From positions 16,533,167 to 16,597,166 of the forward strand of contig NC_065547.1 of assembly GCF_022605725.1 (NCBI RefSeq): a DNA stretch of 64,000 nucleotides. The letters run 5' to 3'. Positions 10,858-21,872 of this stretch are shown in pieces (the stretch's first letter is position 1; the number at the start of each line of letters is the position of its first letter). Source of the DNA: Anthonomus grandis grandis. Taxonomy: Eukaryota > Arthropoda > Insecta > Coleoptera > Curculionidae. The translations under genes and the position numbers were made by a program. Under the pieces are notes generated by a model that saw nothing but the letters and a program-made list of their open reading frames with translations, ran no database searches and was not told the DNA's origin.

Positions 10858-11628
10858 CGATTTCAACCTTCTCGTCCAACATATCATCAATCTTATCCAC
10901 CCTGGGTGGTATATAAGTCTTTCTAGTATACTTTTCATCGTTCAGCTCCCGAATCTCTTTACGTTTCCTTTGCTGTTCTTGTCTTAGTTTTTCCTTTCTG
11001 GAAACCTTCTCTCTCTCTTTAGCTATCTCGTTCAGCTCGTCCACTTTCGACTTTTCTTCTAACCCTTCTTGGCAAAGCATTACGTCATCTTTTTTTTCGT
11101 CGTGTGAAGCTTCTTCAGCATCAACTTCTCCTGCTGCAGCTTCTTGCTCTTGCACATTTTCTTCTTGTTCTATACAAGATGGTGCTGCTTCAGTTTCTTT
11201 GCTTGCCTCAGTCGATTCTGGATTAGTTTTATTTTTATTCCAGGGCCACTTGGGATTGTTCTCTGGCTCCACAGACGGTTGCACGACATGGAACTGCCCA
11301 AGTAATATTCTTCTTAGTTTCTCAGCTTGTTCTTTGGTAAACTCCTTGTTTCCCTCCCTCCATTCGCATTCGGAAGGAGGTTTGTCCTCTTTTTCTTCTG
11401 CTGTGGAGCTGAATTTCACACTCAACTTGTCCAGTTCTTTTAGGAGTAGCAGACGTTCTTCTTTAAGTTGTTCGATCTTTGCTTGGTTGTGACCCTCTTT
11501 GCCCCAGTTTAGTTGCTTGATGGCTTCCGCGTTTTTATTTTCGATATATTTTACTGCTTCAGGGGTGGATAAGTGATTTGTGGTGTAAAGGGTTGGTGGA
11601 AGGCGTTGTTCTTCTGCTGGTGTGGGAT
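10858..11628 (-). CDS. Host gene, exon 6 (257 codons)
   Basis: A 771 bp exon with acceptor GTTATTTAG and donor CG/GTGAGTA. It opens with two bases that complete an Asp codon left by the exon ending at 36678, about 25 kb away. The translation runs PTPAEEQRLPPTLYTTNHL, EAVKYIENKNAEAIKQLNW, a leucine/glutamate heptad-like segment (QLKEERLLLLKELDKLS), then acidic, Ser/Glu-rich sequence, and ends TYIPPRVDKIDDMLDEKVEI. The middle looks like a coiled coil. The 25 kb intron upstream is dominated by transposon insertions. No known family is recognised. Confidence 0.88.
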
Positions 11629-11947
11629 CTAAATAACATATTTATACAAGTTCTGTTATGATAGTAGTTATGAGTAGATATAATACAAAACAAAATAAAA
11701 ACACAAAGTCAAAGTCACAGATAAAGGGGTGTATTAAGTTGATTACATTTGTTTTACCCTGATTAGTTTTACCTCCTACTGCAATGCCTGGTATTTTTGA
11801 TTGATAAATTCGAAGCTAATGCATTCCAGTAATAATTGAGAATGTCTGATTAACATTTTAGCTTTGACTACGAAATGTTGGTAATAGCTCTTGAAACAAC
11901 GATTAATAAAACACAAAACAGTGTCAGCACTAACCACAACTCTTTAT
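11629..11947. other. Start of the 25 kb host intron on this side; nothing recognised
   Basis: AT-rich sequence beside the acceptor of exon 6. No repeat or coding signature is seen. Confidence 0.3.
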
Positions 11948-12640
11948 TTTATAAAAAGCTATTACGAGTTAAACTCTGCCTTAAATTGTTAAGCAATGTC
12001 AAACGTAAATAAAAAAGGTAAATGCTCAACAAAATCGTCATTTAATAAAGGTAAATGCCTATAAACTATTAGTAATATTGATAATACAACTTAATATGAA
12101 CTCATATTATAAACTCAATTAAAAGTAAAGCAGCTAGTATCTTCTTTGATAGTTATCCTCGGTTTCCAAGAATCATGGCCACAGATGAAGCATAATAAAA
12201 TATTTACAAACAAAAATTTTTTCTAATAGTATGTCAAGCCTAGAAGTTACTACGGTTTTAATTCTGCTTAAAACTGTTTAATTTCCCCTCGTAATCCCAA
12301 ACTTAAGAAGTAAAGGATAATGCTTTAAACTCAATTTAAAATAAAAGCAGCTTATATGTGAGCTACCTTCTTCTTTTAAGCAATGAACTATCGTCCTTGA
12401 TAGCTCACTGGGATCCCAAGAATCATAGCCAGAGTTAAAGAATCATAGATTATTTAATTGAAAAAAAAAAGGTTTTCTATTAGTAACACTTGTTTAGAAG
12501 TTATTATGAATTTAACTCTACTTCAAATTGTTCAGCTTGCTCTCGTAATCTCAAGCTTAAGTAAGCAAGGTGAATGTTCAATGTAATCATTAGTTAATAA
12601 TGATAACCAACTATAAAATATTGATAATAACTATTAAAGC
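11948..12640. repeat. Three-unit degenerate tandem repeat
   Basis: Similar blocks recur: ATTACGAGTTAAACTCTGCC with CCAAGAATCATGGCCACAG (11948-12239), AGAAGTTACTACGGTTTTAA with CCAAGAATCATAGCCAGAG (12240-12490), and AGAAGTTATTATGAATTTAA with TCTCGTAATCTCAAGCTTAA (12491-12640). Units are about 290, 250 and 150 bp and strongly diverged. They are non-coding, and the last unit is partial. Confidence 0.55.
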
Positions 12641-12853
12641 TTCATCCTATATCTATGCCCTCTGCTACCTATTAACCTATGCCCTCTTTGAAGAACCCAT
12701 GATTGGCCATATCTACTTTAGTAGTTGACATAGTCATAAGCATAATTGAAATGGAAGACGGAAATGGATAGAATAGAATAAAATGGAAGATGTTAATAAC
12801 TAAAATTTCCAATAAAACTATTTCTATTGAAATAATCATTACAACATATCGAC
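12641..12853. other. Spacer
   Basis: AT-rich sequence between the tandem array and the R1 repeat. No feature is recognised. Confidence 0.3.
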
Positions 12854-13003
12854 ACTTAGTTCAGCTTTTCAATTCAGTGAAGTCTGAGCTTTCATTCATT
12901 ATTTCTATTACTGATTTAAGCTGTAAACCCATTGAGCAACACCCTTGTTGTTCTTCAAAAGAGTTTGCTTAAAATCCTTAATATAAAAAATGGCAGTAGT
13001 ATA
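12854..13003. repeat. Repeat R1, left half of interrupted copy
   Basis: This matches 5129-5297. It ends in TA (13002-13003), the left target dinucleotide of the Sailor insertion, and the right half resumes at 19559. Confidence 0.75.
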
Positions 13004-13293
13004 AAGTCGAAATTATACCCATTTGTAATGAAGTCATTTTTGTTTATCTTTGTTTAGCATATTCCAAACAGCGGCGACAACAAACTTTTGAAAAAAATTG
13101 GTGTCTGTATTGCACTGTTTCTCGCACAATGCCTAAATGTGGGTTCCAGGGTTATGATTGTTAGCCTTTATTAGGGCACGCAAAGAAAACGCAGCTTTAT
13201 CTCGTTAAACCCAGCTTTAGTATTGAAAGATAAATCAATGTCATAATTGACAACTAATTTAATCTATAACCTCAATTCAAAAAAATAAATACA

Positions 13294-13310
13294 AAGACAG
13301 TAATGCTCTA
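13294..13310. repeat. Left target-site duplication of the non-LTR element
   Basis: AAGACAGTAATGCTCTA, 17 bp, is identical to 15658-15674 and directly flanks the retroelement. Confidence 0.8.
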
Positions 13311-13533
13311 TTCGGCTTGCGATCGCGAGACGGGCTACATTGTATTTTTGGAGGCTGTGTTTCGATCTTGTCCTACTAATTTATTTTCTTTTTGTGCGCG
13401 TGTAAAAGGTAAGTTGAGCTTATTCTAAGTGGTTAAAGCTTTCTACATACTAGCTTGCTTTTATTTGCTTTTTGGCTTAAAAATTTCCATTTTGTGCATG
13501 CTTATTTCCAATTACATTGCTTAAAGAAGTACT

Positions 13534-14989
13534 ATGAGTGAAGCTGGGGGAGGCGGCCCCCCCCAGCCCATGGCAACAATGCCAAAAGAATGTGACCGTA
13601 TAGATAATGGCAATGTTGATGTTTGTAGTATTTCAATAGAGGCTTCAAACACTAAAAAAACCAACCTTGAAAAAGAACCAGTTTTTTATTCTAAAAATGA
13701 TACTGGCCCATTTCTTGTCTATTTAGAATCCACCGAAAAAGTGGGTTTTAATGTAGGCAAATTTAATAATATTAAAATTGCTAGAGACATTTTTAACCTA
13801 AATCTGACAGACGTTAAAAAAATAAAAAATAAACAGAAATCTTAAACTGCTGCTTAAACAGAATCTCTGTAGAATTCATTAATTTCCTGTCTGCAAATAA
13901 TTTTGTTAAAAACAAAACCCTGTTAAATAAGGGCTATAAAATCTATATTCCATTTAACTTTGTGACTGGTAGGGTAAAGGGTTAGTCAGGCAAATTGACA
14001 TAGAAATAGGCGAAAAAGAAATATTAGAATGTTCTAAAACTGATACCGGCATAGAAATTCTAGAGGTTAAAAGATTAGACCGAAAAATAATTAAAGACAA
14101 AGATATAACATATGAACCCACTGGCTCAGTTCTTATTACATTTAAAGGTGTTTGTCTTCCCAAATCCCTAAATATCTACAGACTGGAAAGACCCATTTCT
14201 ATATACATCTCCCCTGTAACGCAGTGCTTTAGATGTTTACGGTATGGTCATACTCGCACTAACTGTAAAGGCAAAGAAAGGTGCTTCACATGTGGTAAGG
14301 AAAAAAAAACTGATTTAGAGGAGCACCCCCCTTGCGAAACTAGATGTTTTTATTGTAAAGGTCCCCATAAATCTACAGACAAAAGCTGCCCCGAATATAC
14401 TAGGCAAAAAAACATAGAAGAGTTAATGGCATTCGAAAATATTCCCTTTTTTGATGCAAGCGAAATTGTTAAAAACACCTATTTGACACGTAATGAATTT
14501 GTATATCATCCTTCTGACTTCCCTAACATTAAAAACCTAAATAGTCCTGAAAAGAACAATCTAAAAGAAAATGTAATCCAACCATCATAAAGACGAACCC
14601 AACATGCAAAAACTGACCCTATTAAAAGATCATACCAACAAGTAGTCTCTGAAAATAATACAAAGAAAAGAATAATTCATAAAGGTTATGATGTAAAGGC
14701 ACATAATGATAACTTAATTTCCCCTAACTCTAGACCCCAAAAAGAAACTAGCTCTCCAATTTTTTCATTAAGAAAAGAAAACAGTCTCAAAACACAAATG
14801 CCTTCTACAAGTGCAGTTCATAGGTTTAATTCTCATGAATCTTCTTGGTACCCAGATGAAGTTAAAGCCATCATCGATGCATTTTTAAACATGTCAGAAA
14901 ACAATAAAAGAACAATAAAAACCTTTTTATTCAATCAAAATTTTGATATGGATATTGATCCCGGCGCTCAGTCAGATTCATTTAACTAA
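13534..14989 (+). pseudogene. ORF1 (Gag-like, CCHC) of the non-LTR element
   Basis: It starts MSEAGGGGPPQPMATMPKEC and continues through VYLESTEKVGFNVGKFN. Frame changes lie near 13840 and 13980. It then reads VKRLDRKIIKDKDITYEPTG, SVLITFKGVCLPKSLN and the knuckle array CFRCLRYGHTRTNC, CFTCGKEKKTDLEEHPPC and CFYCKGPHKSTDKSC (14226-14395). After a stop at 14588 the frame resumes and ends IDPGAQSDSFN at 14989. Such proteins coat element RNA and bind nucleic acid through the knuckles. The stops make this copy non-functional. Confidence 0.75.
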
Positions 14990-15013
14990 AATCAATTTTC
15001 CCTTCACATTAAT

Positions 15014-15352
15014 GTCAGGAGTAAATAATTTAAAGATCATCTTTTGGAATCTAAGAAAAAACACGTTACAACAATAATTAGAATGCGCACAGGTCATTGC
15101 CTGACTAACGCCCATCTATATAAGATTAAAATAAAAGGTAGCCCTTATTGCGACTGCGGTATGCTTGATCACCTAAACCACATATTTTTTGAATGTCCTA
15201 TTAATAATATACCCGATCTAGACTTGTATAAAATCTTTGTATTGAAAAAGAAAATATCACCATTATCCATAACTCAAATTCTGTGTGCTCCCGACGACGA
15301 ATCAATAGAAATAATCATGCGATTTATAAACATCAATAAGATTAAACTTTGA
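15014..15352 (+). pseudogene. ORF2 start fused to its C-terminal zinc tail
   Basis: MSGVNNLKIIFWNL at 15014 is a typical endonuclease start. After about 14 codons it runs, out of frame, into SKKHVTTIIRMRTGHCLTNA, HLYKIKIKGSPYCDCGMLDH and LNHIFFECP, the zinc-binding tail at the end of ORF2 in Jockey/I-like elements. All catalytic domains between are deleted at about 15052. A second tail of the same type lies near 21880. Confidence 0.75.
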
Positions 15353-15657
15353 AGCTCAACTATCTAATACCCCTCTTGTATCCTACAATCCCGCTTGTTT
15401 TAGTGCTTGGTGTGGTCCCTCATTCCTTTTGTTGTAATACTAACGTTTTCCTCCCGTATTATAGCCACAAACCATAAAGCCGACAGCCGATACAAGACAA
15501 AGCTATAGTCACAAGCTAAACAGAACGAGCAAAGTTTTAATATAAGAAGATATTTCGGAGATTCCTGCATGGTCCAGAGCCAGACAAAGAAGGAGTCTCC
15601 CCCAAATCGGGCTGGCAATTGCCTTGCAGCAAAGCCATCAACTAAACAAGACAAGAC

Positions 15658-15674
15658 AAGACAGTAATGCTCTA
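15658..15674. repeat. Right target-site duplication of the non-LTR element
   Basis: AAGACAGTAATGCTCTA, identical to 13294-13310. It follows the short ACAAG tail. Confidence 0.8.
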
Positions 15675-17239
15675 ATACTTAAGTTATAATTATGAAATTT
15701 AAAATTATGAGAAAGAAAATAAAGTAAAATTTAGCACTTAATACTTATTCAATTGTACATCTGATAATACCTCGCATATACGTATATACTCAGTTCCCAA
15801 TTTCAAATCAAATCACTGATGGTGGCTATATAAACAATTTTGCTAAATTGAATTTAAAATCTGTGATCATTTCTACGTATTAATTCAAAAAAAAAATAAT
15901 CTATAAATTGCGACGAACCGATAAATCAATACCTGAAGAAACCAAGCCAAAAAGAGAAAGGGGCTACCTGAAATTCTGAGTCTCTCCGACTGGTAGCAGG
16001 CCCCACCTGATCTGAATGGGGCTCCTTTGTTGGCAGCTATACGTTTGGGTCAAAAGAGGCAGCAGCAGATCGACCAGTTAGGATGCTTCCAGAATGTCTA
16101 GCAGGTAGTGGAAGGCAATCGGTATTAGGTGTAGCCGATTGGAAGGAATGCAGGTTCCGGAGGTGATGATCCAAGCGACTTGATGTGGTAACACGTGGAA
16201 TAGCAAGTGAGGTGGAAGCAGTAACAATAAAAATGCAGCAAAAGCAGAAGCGGAGGATAAGCAGAAGGTACAGGAAGGCCGAAGATGGAATGTGGCCTTT
16301 TCTGGGGTTTATTTAACACAACAAAAACAAGGAGCCCTATAAACTCTTAGGCCTACTTAGAAAATCAGCAATTAAGCTATCCTAGCACATACTAGTAAAT
16401 TCAAAAAAAAATATTAGGCTAAGATAGGGTCTACCTTTTCACATCCGCATTAAGCGAAACTATCTGTCATACTCTAGAACCAGATAAAGAATCAATCTAT
16501 TAAAAATAGGATTGTCAGTTCCCTCCAAATTTTAAGGAATGCATTTATCTGTCAAGTACCTAGGTGTTGACATGCTGGGTTTAACTACTGGGTACTATCT
16601 GGTACCAACATTGGTTTAAGTAATTTGCAACTATGGAGCAATCTATAACTTGAGGCCATGGTTTAGCAACAATAATTTACAAAAAAAAAACTGACAGACC
16701 AGATTGACATTAACATTCTTATCACTATTGATCCTTATGATTTGAACAAAATAAACAAATAGTTAATATGTGCTCAGTATTCATTAAAATCTAAAATAGG
16801 CCAAATTGACCTGCAAGGTAAAATCAATGCAAAATCAATGGCAGTTCTTAATTCTATTCAATCAACAAAACAATGAAACAATATCCCATATTATTATTTA
16901 CTTTCCTCATCCAATAATGGTTTTCCTTGCGTTTCAGATAGGGTATGTTAGGAGGGACCATCTTAACGGTGTATCATATCTGTGTAGTATATATATTTAT
17001 GTATGATTTTTAAATAAATTATTTTATGAAACTATGGTTGAGATTTACTTTATCTTGGTAAAAAAAAAAATTAATAAATCAAATAATATATCTGTTGGAG
17101 ATTAAACCTCTAACATCTGATTATTATTTATCTTTTATATACTAGGTTATGGGAAATATCCGTCACTGTCAATCAAAAATATTGGTTTGTCAACTTGTTC
17201 TTGAAAGTTATTTTATCGCAGCTGATGATTTTAAATATA

Positions 17240-18731
17240 TTGGCTTTTTTTCAACTGGAAAAGGAACAAGTCCGAAACGGAATTGCACTTCAAATTGAGA
17301 ATGTGATACAGTCAGCCGCAGATGCAACAAAATTGAGCACAACAACGATCGCAAATATAAAGAAGAATGGGATAAAATCAGATCAGGATTACGCAGCCCG
17401 TATATCTTCCAAGCAAAAGACAGCAAAAACCAAAATTACAACATATTTGAAACATAGAATTCGGGACACAATTTATTCTATGTACGCCAGAAAAGAATAT
17501 GTAATATTGGCAACAATAAGAGAAAAGTTCAGGGAAGAAATTGAATATTTTGAGTTTTCCATTGGCTCCTTAAAAAGATAGATCAATAGTATAGGCTTCA
17601 AGTGGAAAAAATCAAATAACAGAAAATACTTGATGGACTTGCCAAATATTGTTCATAAAAGAATCAATTTTTTAAGGGAGTATATCAAAAATAGAAATGT
17701 AGGTCCGGAAGGTTTTACTCCAGTTTTCATTGACGAGACGTGGATTTTTAGCAAGGGATCATTTCGTAGTAGCTGGCAAGATGACACCAAGCACACGGAT
17801 TCAAGGAAAAACAGTGAAGGTAAAAATTATCTTTTTAGATTTTTTTTAAAACAAAAACTATTGCCCTTGTAAGGGCCCTCTAACTTCATATGTTTCATAG
17901 TTTCATATAATTTCTTTCTAAGATTACTTATTTTATTAATTATTAATTATAATAAATTTATGTTCTGGAAGAATGATTTCTAAAAGAAGAGAATTGAATT
18001 ATCTTTTACTTTTAAGGTCATCGTTATATCGTGGTCCACGCCGGAATCAAAGATGGCTTCATCAAGGGTGCAAATTTAATATTCAAGAGTGGATTAAAGA
18101 CGTGAGATTATCATGACAATATGAACAGGAAAAACTTCGAAAACTAGTTTAAAACTCAGCTGGTTCCAAATCTTCCCCCAAAGTCATTTATAATCATGGA
18201 CAATGCAAGTTACCATTCTGGTTTATTAGAAGAAATCCCGAGAAAATCTTGGACAAAGCAGAGACTGACCGAATGGTTGAAGAAAAAGAATATTGGCTTT
18301 CCAGAAAAAGCCATGAAAGATAAAATATGGAGTGTTGCACGCAGAAACTGCCCTAGTGAAAAAAGTACTTCCTTGATGAATATGTTAAACCTTTAGGACA
18401 AACAATTTTGCGACTGCCACCATATCATTGCCAGTTTAATGCAATTGAAATGGTATGGTCGGAATGTAAACGAAAATATGATCAATATATTTCCAATTTT
18501 AAGGGGTCACCTTCAGAAGTTCTGACTACATGGGAAAGGGTAATAAACAAAATTTCTATAGATCATTGGCAAAAACATGTTTTTCATACAGAAAAGGTAA
18601 TTGAAAAGGCTTGGGAGGCAATACAAGTGTGTGATGCCTATGACATTCTGCCACTTGTGATTACGACTGACGAAGACGACGATGACGAAGAAATATCTCT
18701 GATTTCAGTTCTGACTCTGACAATACTGAGG
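17240..18731 (+). pseudogene. Sailor (DD82E) transposase, copy 1, decayed
   Basis: Exon 1 starts without its initiator because a deletion of about 60 bp near 17220 removed the ATG region present in copies 2 and 3. It reads VRNGIALQIENVIQSAADAT, the HTH LSTTTIANIKKNG, a stop at 17579 (Trp in other copies), and FIDETWIFSKGSFRSSWQDD with the first D. The intron is 17820-18016 (GAAG/GTAAAA to TTTAAG/G). Exon 2 reads YIVVHAGIKDGFIKGAN, FIIMDNASYHSGLLEEIPRK (second D), a -1 shift at the A-run 18359-18364, then LRLPPYHCQFNAIEMVWSEC (E) and an acidic tail DEDDDDEE. Two further stops occur in exon 2. The spacing is D-82-E after correcting the shift. Confidence 0.8.
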
Positions 18732-19029
18732 AGATTGATTAAGCTTTTTTTGTTCTAGCAAATTTTATTTTATGATCGTCGTTTAAGTATTCAATCATAT
18801 CGTTGCAATTTCATTAACTTGGTAATGCAATATGGCGTGTTTTTTTTTTTGAGTTTGTATGTTTTATTTTTTGGAATTGTATTTTTATTTTAATGTATTA
18901 ACATATTCCTTCAAGCAGCATTTTTTTTCATGAACAAGTAAATTAAATTGTCAGTATTTAAATTTCCCAGTGAGTTAAAATAATTTTATACCGTTATTCA
19001 CAATTTTTGTAAGCTCGGTTTTGTTACGT

Positions 19030-19254
19030 CTATTGCTTGTGCCGAATTCTACTTTTCAAATATGTTGTAGATTTGGTTTTTGCGGTCTTTTGCTTGGAAA
19101 ATATATGAGCAGCGTAATCCTGATCTGATTTTATCCCATTCTTCCTTATATTTGCGATCGTTGTTGTGCTCAATTTTGTTGCATCTGCGGCTCGCTCTAT
19201 CACATTCTCAATTTGAAGTGCAATTCCGTTTCGGACTTGTTGTTTATGTCCCAT
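19030..19254 (-). pseudogene. Inverted 5' transposase segment in Sailor copy 1
   Basis: The minus strand reads MGHKQQVRNGIALQIENVIE, RAADATKLSTTTIANIRKNG and SDQDYAAHIFSKQKTAKTKS before a stop. It duplicates, in opposite orientation, the DNA-binding segment coded at 17265-17450. The same inverted block exists at the right end of Sailor copy 2 (48100-48324) and, deleted internally, in copy 3, so it belongs to the ancestral element. It could give a long internal inverted repeat or a short DNA-binding-only peptide; expression is unknown. Confidence 0.7.
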
Positions 19255-19558
19255 TATTTATGATTAATTATAATAATATTTGTTAATTGTTAAGTTTGTT
19301 AAAATAATACAATAAATACTACAAGATTTTTTAAAATTTTTTGGGAATGAAAGTATATACACGAATATAAAAATATAATAAAATGCTGCTAAAATAAATC
19401 ATTTGTTAATTTCTGAATGTATAAAAATACATAGCAGACTATTAATTTCTGAAGGCGATGGTAAAGTTTATAACCTAATATTGATTGGCGAAAATATCTA
19501 CGCCATACGTTTTTTCTCACCTGGATGACGTAACTACAAATGGGTATAATTTAGACTT

Positions 19559-19897
19559 TAGTAAGTCCAATGAAATTTGCTTTTGACAATATATTTCAAA
19601 GATTCTAAAATTATTTTTTTGTATTTTACTTATTGATGTTTAACCAACTTCTGTTTTCAATTCGGCTTTATCGTTTCATAGTTTAAAAAAAAACTGGATT
19701 TCGATCCTCATTTTCACAATTAGCCAGTTCTAACTTTGAGGTCAAATTTTTCATCCGAATTATCTAAAATTCGAATAATCAATTCTCACTTAAAATTAAA
19801 ACTAAAAATAATCGAGGGATCATCAGATCTAAAAGTAAGGTAAAAAATCACAAAATGTTAGCCTAATCAAGGAGTTTGTCATCTTTAGACCACTAGG
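19559..19897. repeat. Repeat R1, right half of interrupted copy
   Basis: It starts with the duplicated TA (19559-19560) and continues GTAAGTCCAATG, matching 5299-5638. Confidence 0.75.
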
Positions 19898-21599
19898 CTT
19901 TTAAATTAAATAATAATTAATATAGAACATCACCTATGTGATAAATTTTGGTTTTTAAAAAATAAAATGTGGCTGAAACTAAAAAAACGTCATTGACATA
20001 AAATAGGCTTTTGTAATTTCCATCCTGCACTTTTGTAGAGATTTTTCTGCCTGACTGTACTAAGTAAATAGAGAAATAAGGAAAATTGAATTACATTATC
20101 TGTTGTCGAGGGTTTTGTGCAAATTTCAAAATAAATCTTGTTTTGTTTTCTGTCTGTAATGATCTAAAAATGGCAGTTTGTTATTATTTTCTCTCTAATG
20201 TGAAAATAATATACAGGTGTATAGAATTAACAAAACTCAGAAAATCTTTCAACTTATCTTGTCCTCCATTTCAAATGATAACTATAAGATATGTCATCAT
20301 TATATGTCATCAACGTATCGTTTATAAAGACAAGTACTGCGCAAAAGAACTTTTGATTATTCTACTCTCTAGATTGTGCGTAAGGACCTCACTCAAGAAG
20401 GGCGACAAACAGGAGCTCATCTAAAGAAACTGCCATTAAACACGAAAAAGTTTTGCTCTAAGACAACTGTTAAGTGGAAGACTACATTTTGTGTTACAAT
20501 TTGTGGCAAGTCTTATTTTTTAACATTATAATGCTTAAATAAAGGATTTTAGTATCTAAAGAGATTAAAAAATTAGCAAATTTAATAGTTTTCAGTTTTT
20601 GACTGAGTAGGAGGAGCTAATAAAATCAGTGTTCTGCTTTAAAACATAGTTTCCATCGTAGCCATAAAGAAAGTCTATGTGTGTACTTATGGAAGACCAT
20701 AGAGTTTTGAAATTCATGGGATGTGGTTTGGACTTCGTGGTATTAAAGAATGCAGATGTATAGAATAGTCGGTCTTTTGTAAAAAGATTGAAGATCCCTA
20801 GAACTAGTTGGATTTAGAAGAAAATAAAATCTCATTATAGAAATCTGAACAAGGCTAACTCTAAACTTATATTTTATTTTGACTTTTTATTTTTCTTTTT
20901 TAGATTTTTTTAAATTTTGACAGTAAATTAAGATCAAATAAATAAGATAGAATAAGATCAGATACACTAGAAGTTCGGGGTAACCACTTTCATTAGACTA
21001 TGTTGTAAAATATCAAACTTTAAGGTACGTCAACGGTTATCTTTGAGAGATAATGATAGAAAAGAATACAACTTGATGATGAAGTGCAATTTTAATTTCC
21101 ATAACATTTCTCATCCTTACAATCATAACTTTTTCTCCCTAATAAGAGGAAAATATATTTAAATCTAATTTAAAATCTAATGCGTTAAAATCCGTGTATT
21201 GTGCGGGCCACTGTTATTAATACAAAAGTCTGTAGGTCTGTTTATTTGACCATCTCTCTGCACTTTTTCGTTTCTTTGATGGAATCTGCTTTGCTTCTGC
21301 CCTTGTACTTTTTATATACTTCATTCTTCTTCTCTTTTAGGTGTTTTTATATGCGTTTTTTTCATGCTTAATCTCCCTCTTTGCAGTTATGTCGTTTAAT
21401 TATCTTCTGATATATTTAAGTTTTATATCGTTTTGGCAATTTTGTAAGATAAGTTGTTCTAGTGTGTGATTTTTTTCTGTACTACTCTAAAGATTCTTGA
21501 ATTAATTATTTCCTGTTTGTCTTTTTCCTTTGCTCCTATTAAGGTCAGATTTGTTTCTTTCTGATTTTCTATGGTTAGTTGCTTATTGTCTTCTGATGT
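19898..21599. other. Intron sequence with no supported gene
   Basis: AT-rich. Open stretches such as 20086-20424 have no recognisable domain, no splice context and biased hydrophobic composition typical of random AT-rich translation. I see nothing else. Confidence 0.35.
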
Positions 21600-21870
21600 T
21601 TCTTTTGATGCGCCCAGATATGGTTTTTATGCAAGGTGCGCCTGTCCATTTTGCTTTATGGGCGAGAGGGTATCTTAATGCGATCTTAAGTCGAAGACTT
21701 TGGCACGCACGAAGTCCATACGTTAAATTATTAGATTTTTGCATATGGGGATACATGAAATCAATTGTTTACATTGTTATAAAAAATAATCAACACGAGA
21801 GGGAAATTAATGGTAGAAACAATAAGATACTGAAAAAAACAACTGAAGCTGAGTATTTCAAAATGAGCAA
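21600..21870 (+). pseudogene. Mariner transposase 3' relic
   Basis: It reads MVFMQGAPVHFALWARGYLN (the second-aspartate region, with the Asp lost), then LLDFCIWGYMKSIVYIVIKN, the third-Asp/LWG block with W-G-Y-M-K-S retained. The N-terminal half and both inverted ends are not found. Confidence 0.6.
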
Positions 21871-21872
21871 TT

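Larger units (their letters stand above)
13311..15657 (+). mobile_element. Non-LTR retrotransposon with deleted ORF2
   Basis: It is bounded by identical 17 bp direct repeats and ends in a short ACAAG repeat tail, as expected for target-primed insertion. It contains a Gag-like ORF1 (13534-14989) with three CCHC-type knuckles, then the first codons of ORF2 fused to its extreme C-terminal zinc tail. Endonuclease and reverse transcriptase are missing. It is of the Jockey/I-like group by ORF1 and tail type (inference from motif style). Confidence 0.8.
13109..17127. mobile_element. 4 kb insertion of unknown type inside Sailor copy 1
   Basis: Sailor copies 1 and 2 agree up to GGTGTCTG (13108) and resume at TCTGATTATT (about 17118-17127), so about 4 kb was inserted with a possible TCTG duplication. 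Its left arm is 13109-13293 and its right part 15675-17117; a non-LTR element sits between. I find no LTR-like direct repeat, inverted terminus or coding domain. The stretch 15950-16310 is noticeably less AT-rich. A short KYLGVDM-like string at about 16545 hints at a reverse-transcriptase tail but is weak. Confidence 0.5.
13004..19558 (+). mobile_element. Sailor-like (DD82E) element, copy 1, with nested insertions
   Basis: The inverted ends are AAGTCGAAATTATACCC on the left and GGGTATAATTTAGACTT on the right, followed inward by CATTTGTA and its complement, with TA on both outer sides. The empty R1 copy shows that exactly this segment plus one TA was added. Without the 4 kb insertion at 13109-17127 the element is about 2.5 kb, like copy 2. 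It carries a decayed transposase gene (17240-18731) and an inverted 5' coding segment near the right end (19030-19254). Confidence 0.85.

Noticed and set aside
11948..12640. Possible CRISPR-like array
   Set aside because: Units are 150-290 bp, diverged, and lack short identical repeats with unique spacers; the genome is insect.
15400..15654. Minus-strand 84-codon frame over the non-LTR 3' UTR
   Set aside because: It lies wholly within the retroelement tail and has no domain.
16125..16319. Leucine/proline-rich minus-strand frame in the less AT-rich stretch
   Set aside because: Low-complexity translation with no homology that I know and no splice or start context.
20086..20424. 112-codon plus-strand open frame
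   Set aside because: Hydrophobic and Cys-rich translation of AT-rich DNA, no recognisable domain, no conserved neighbour.
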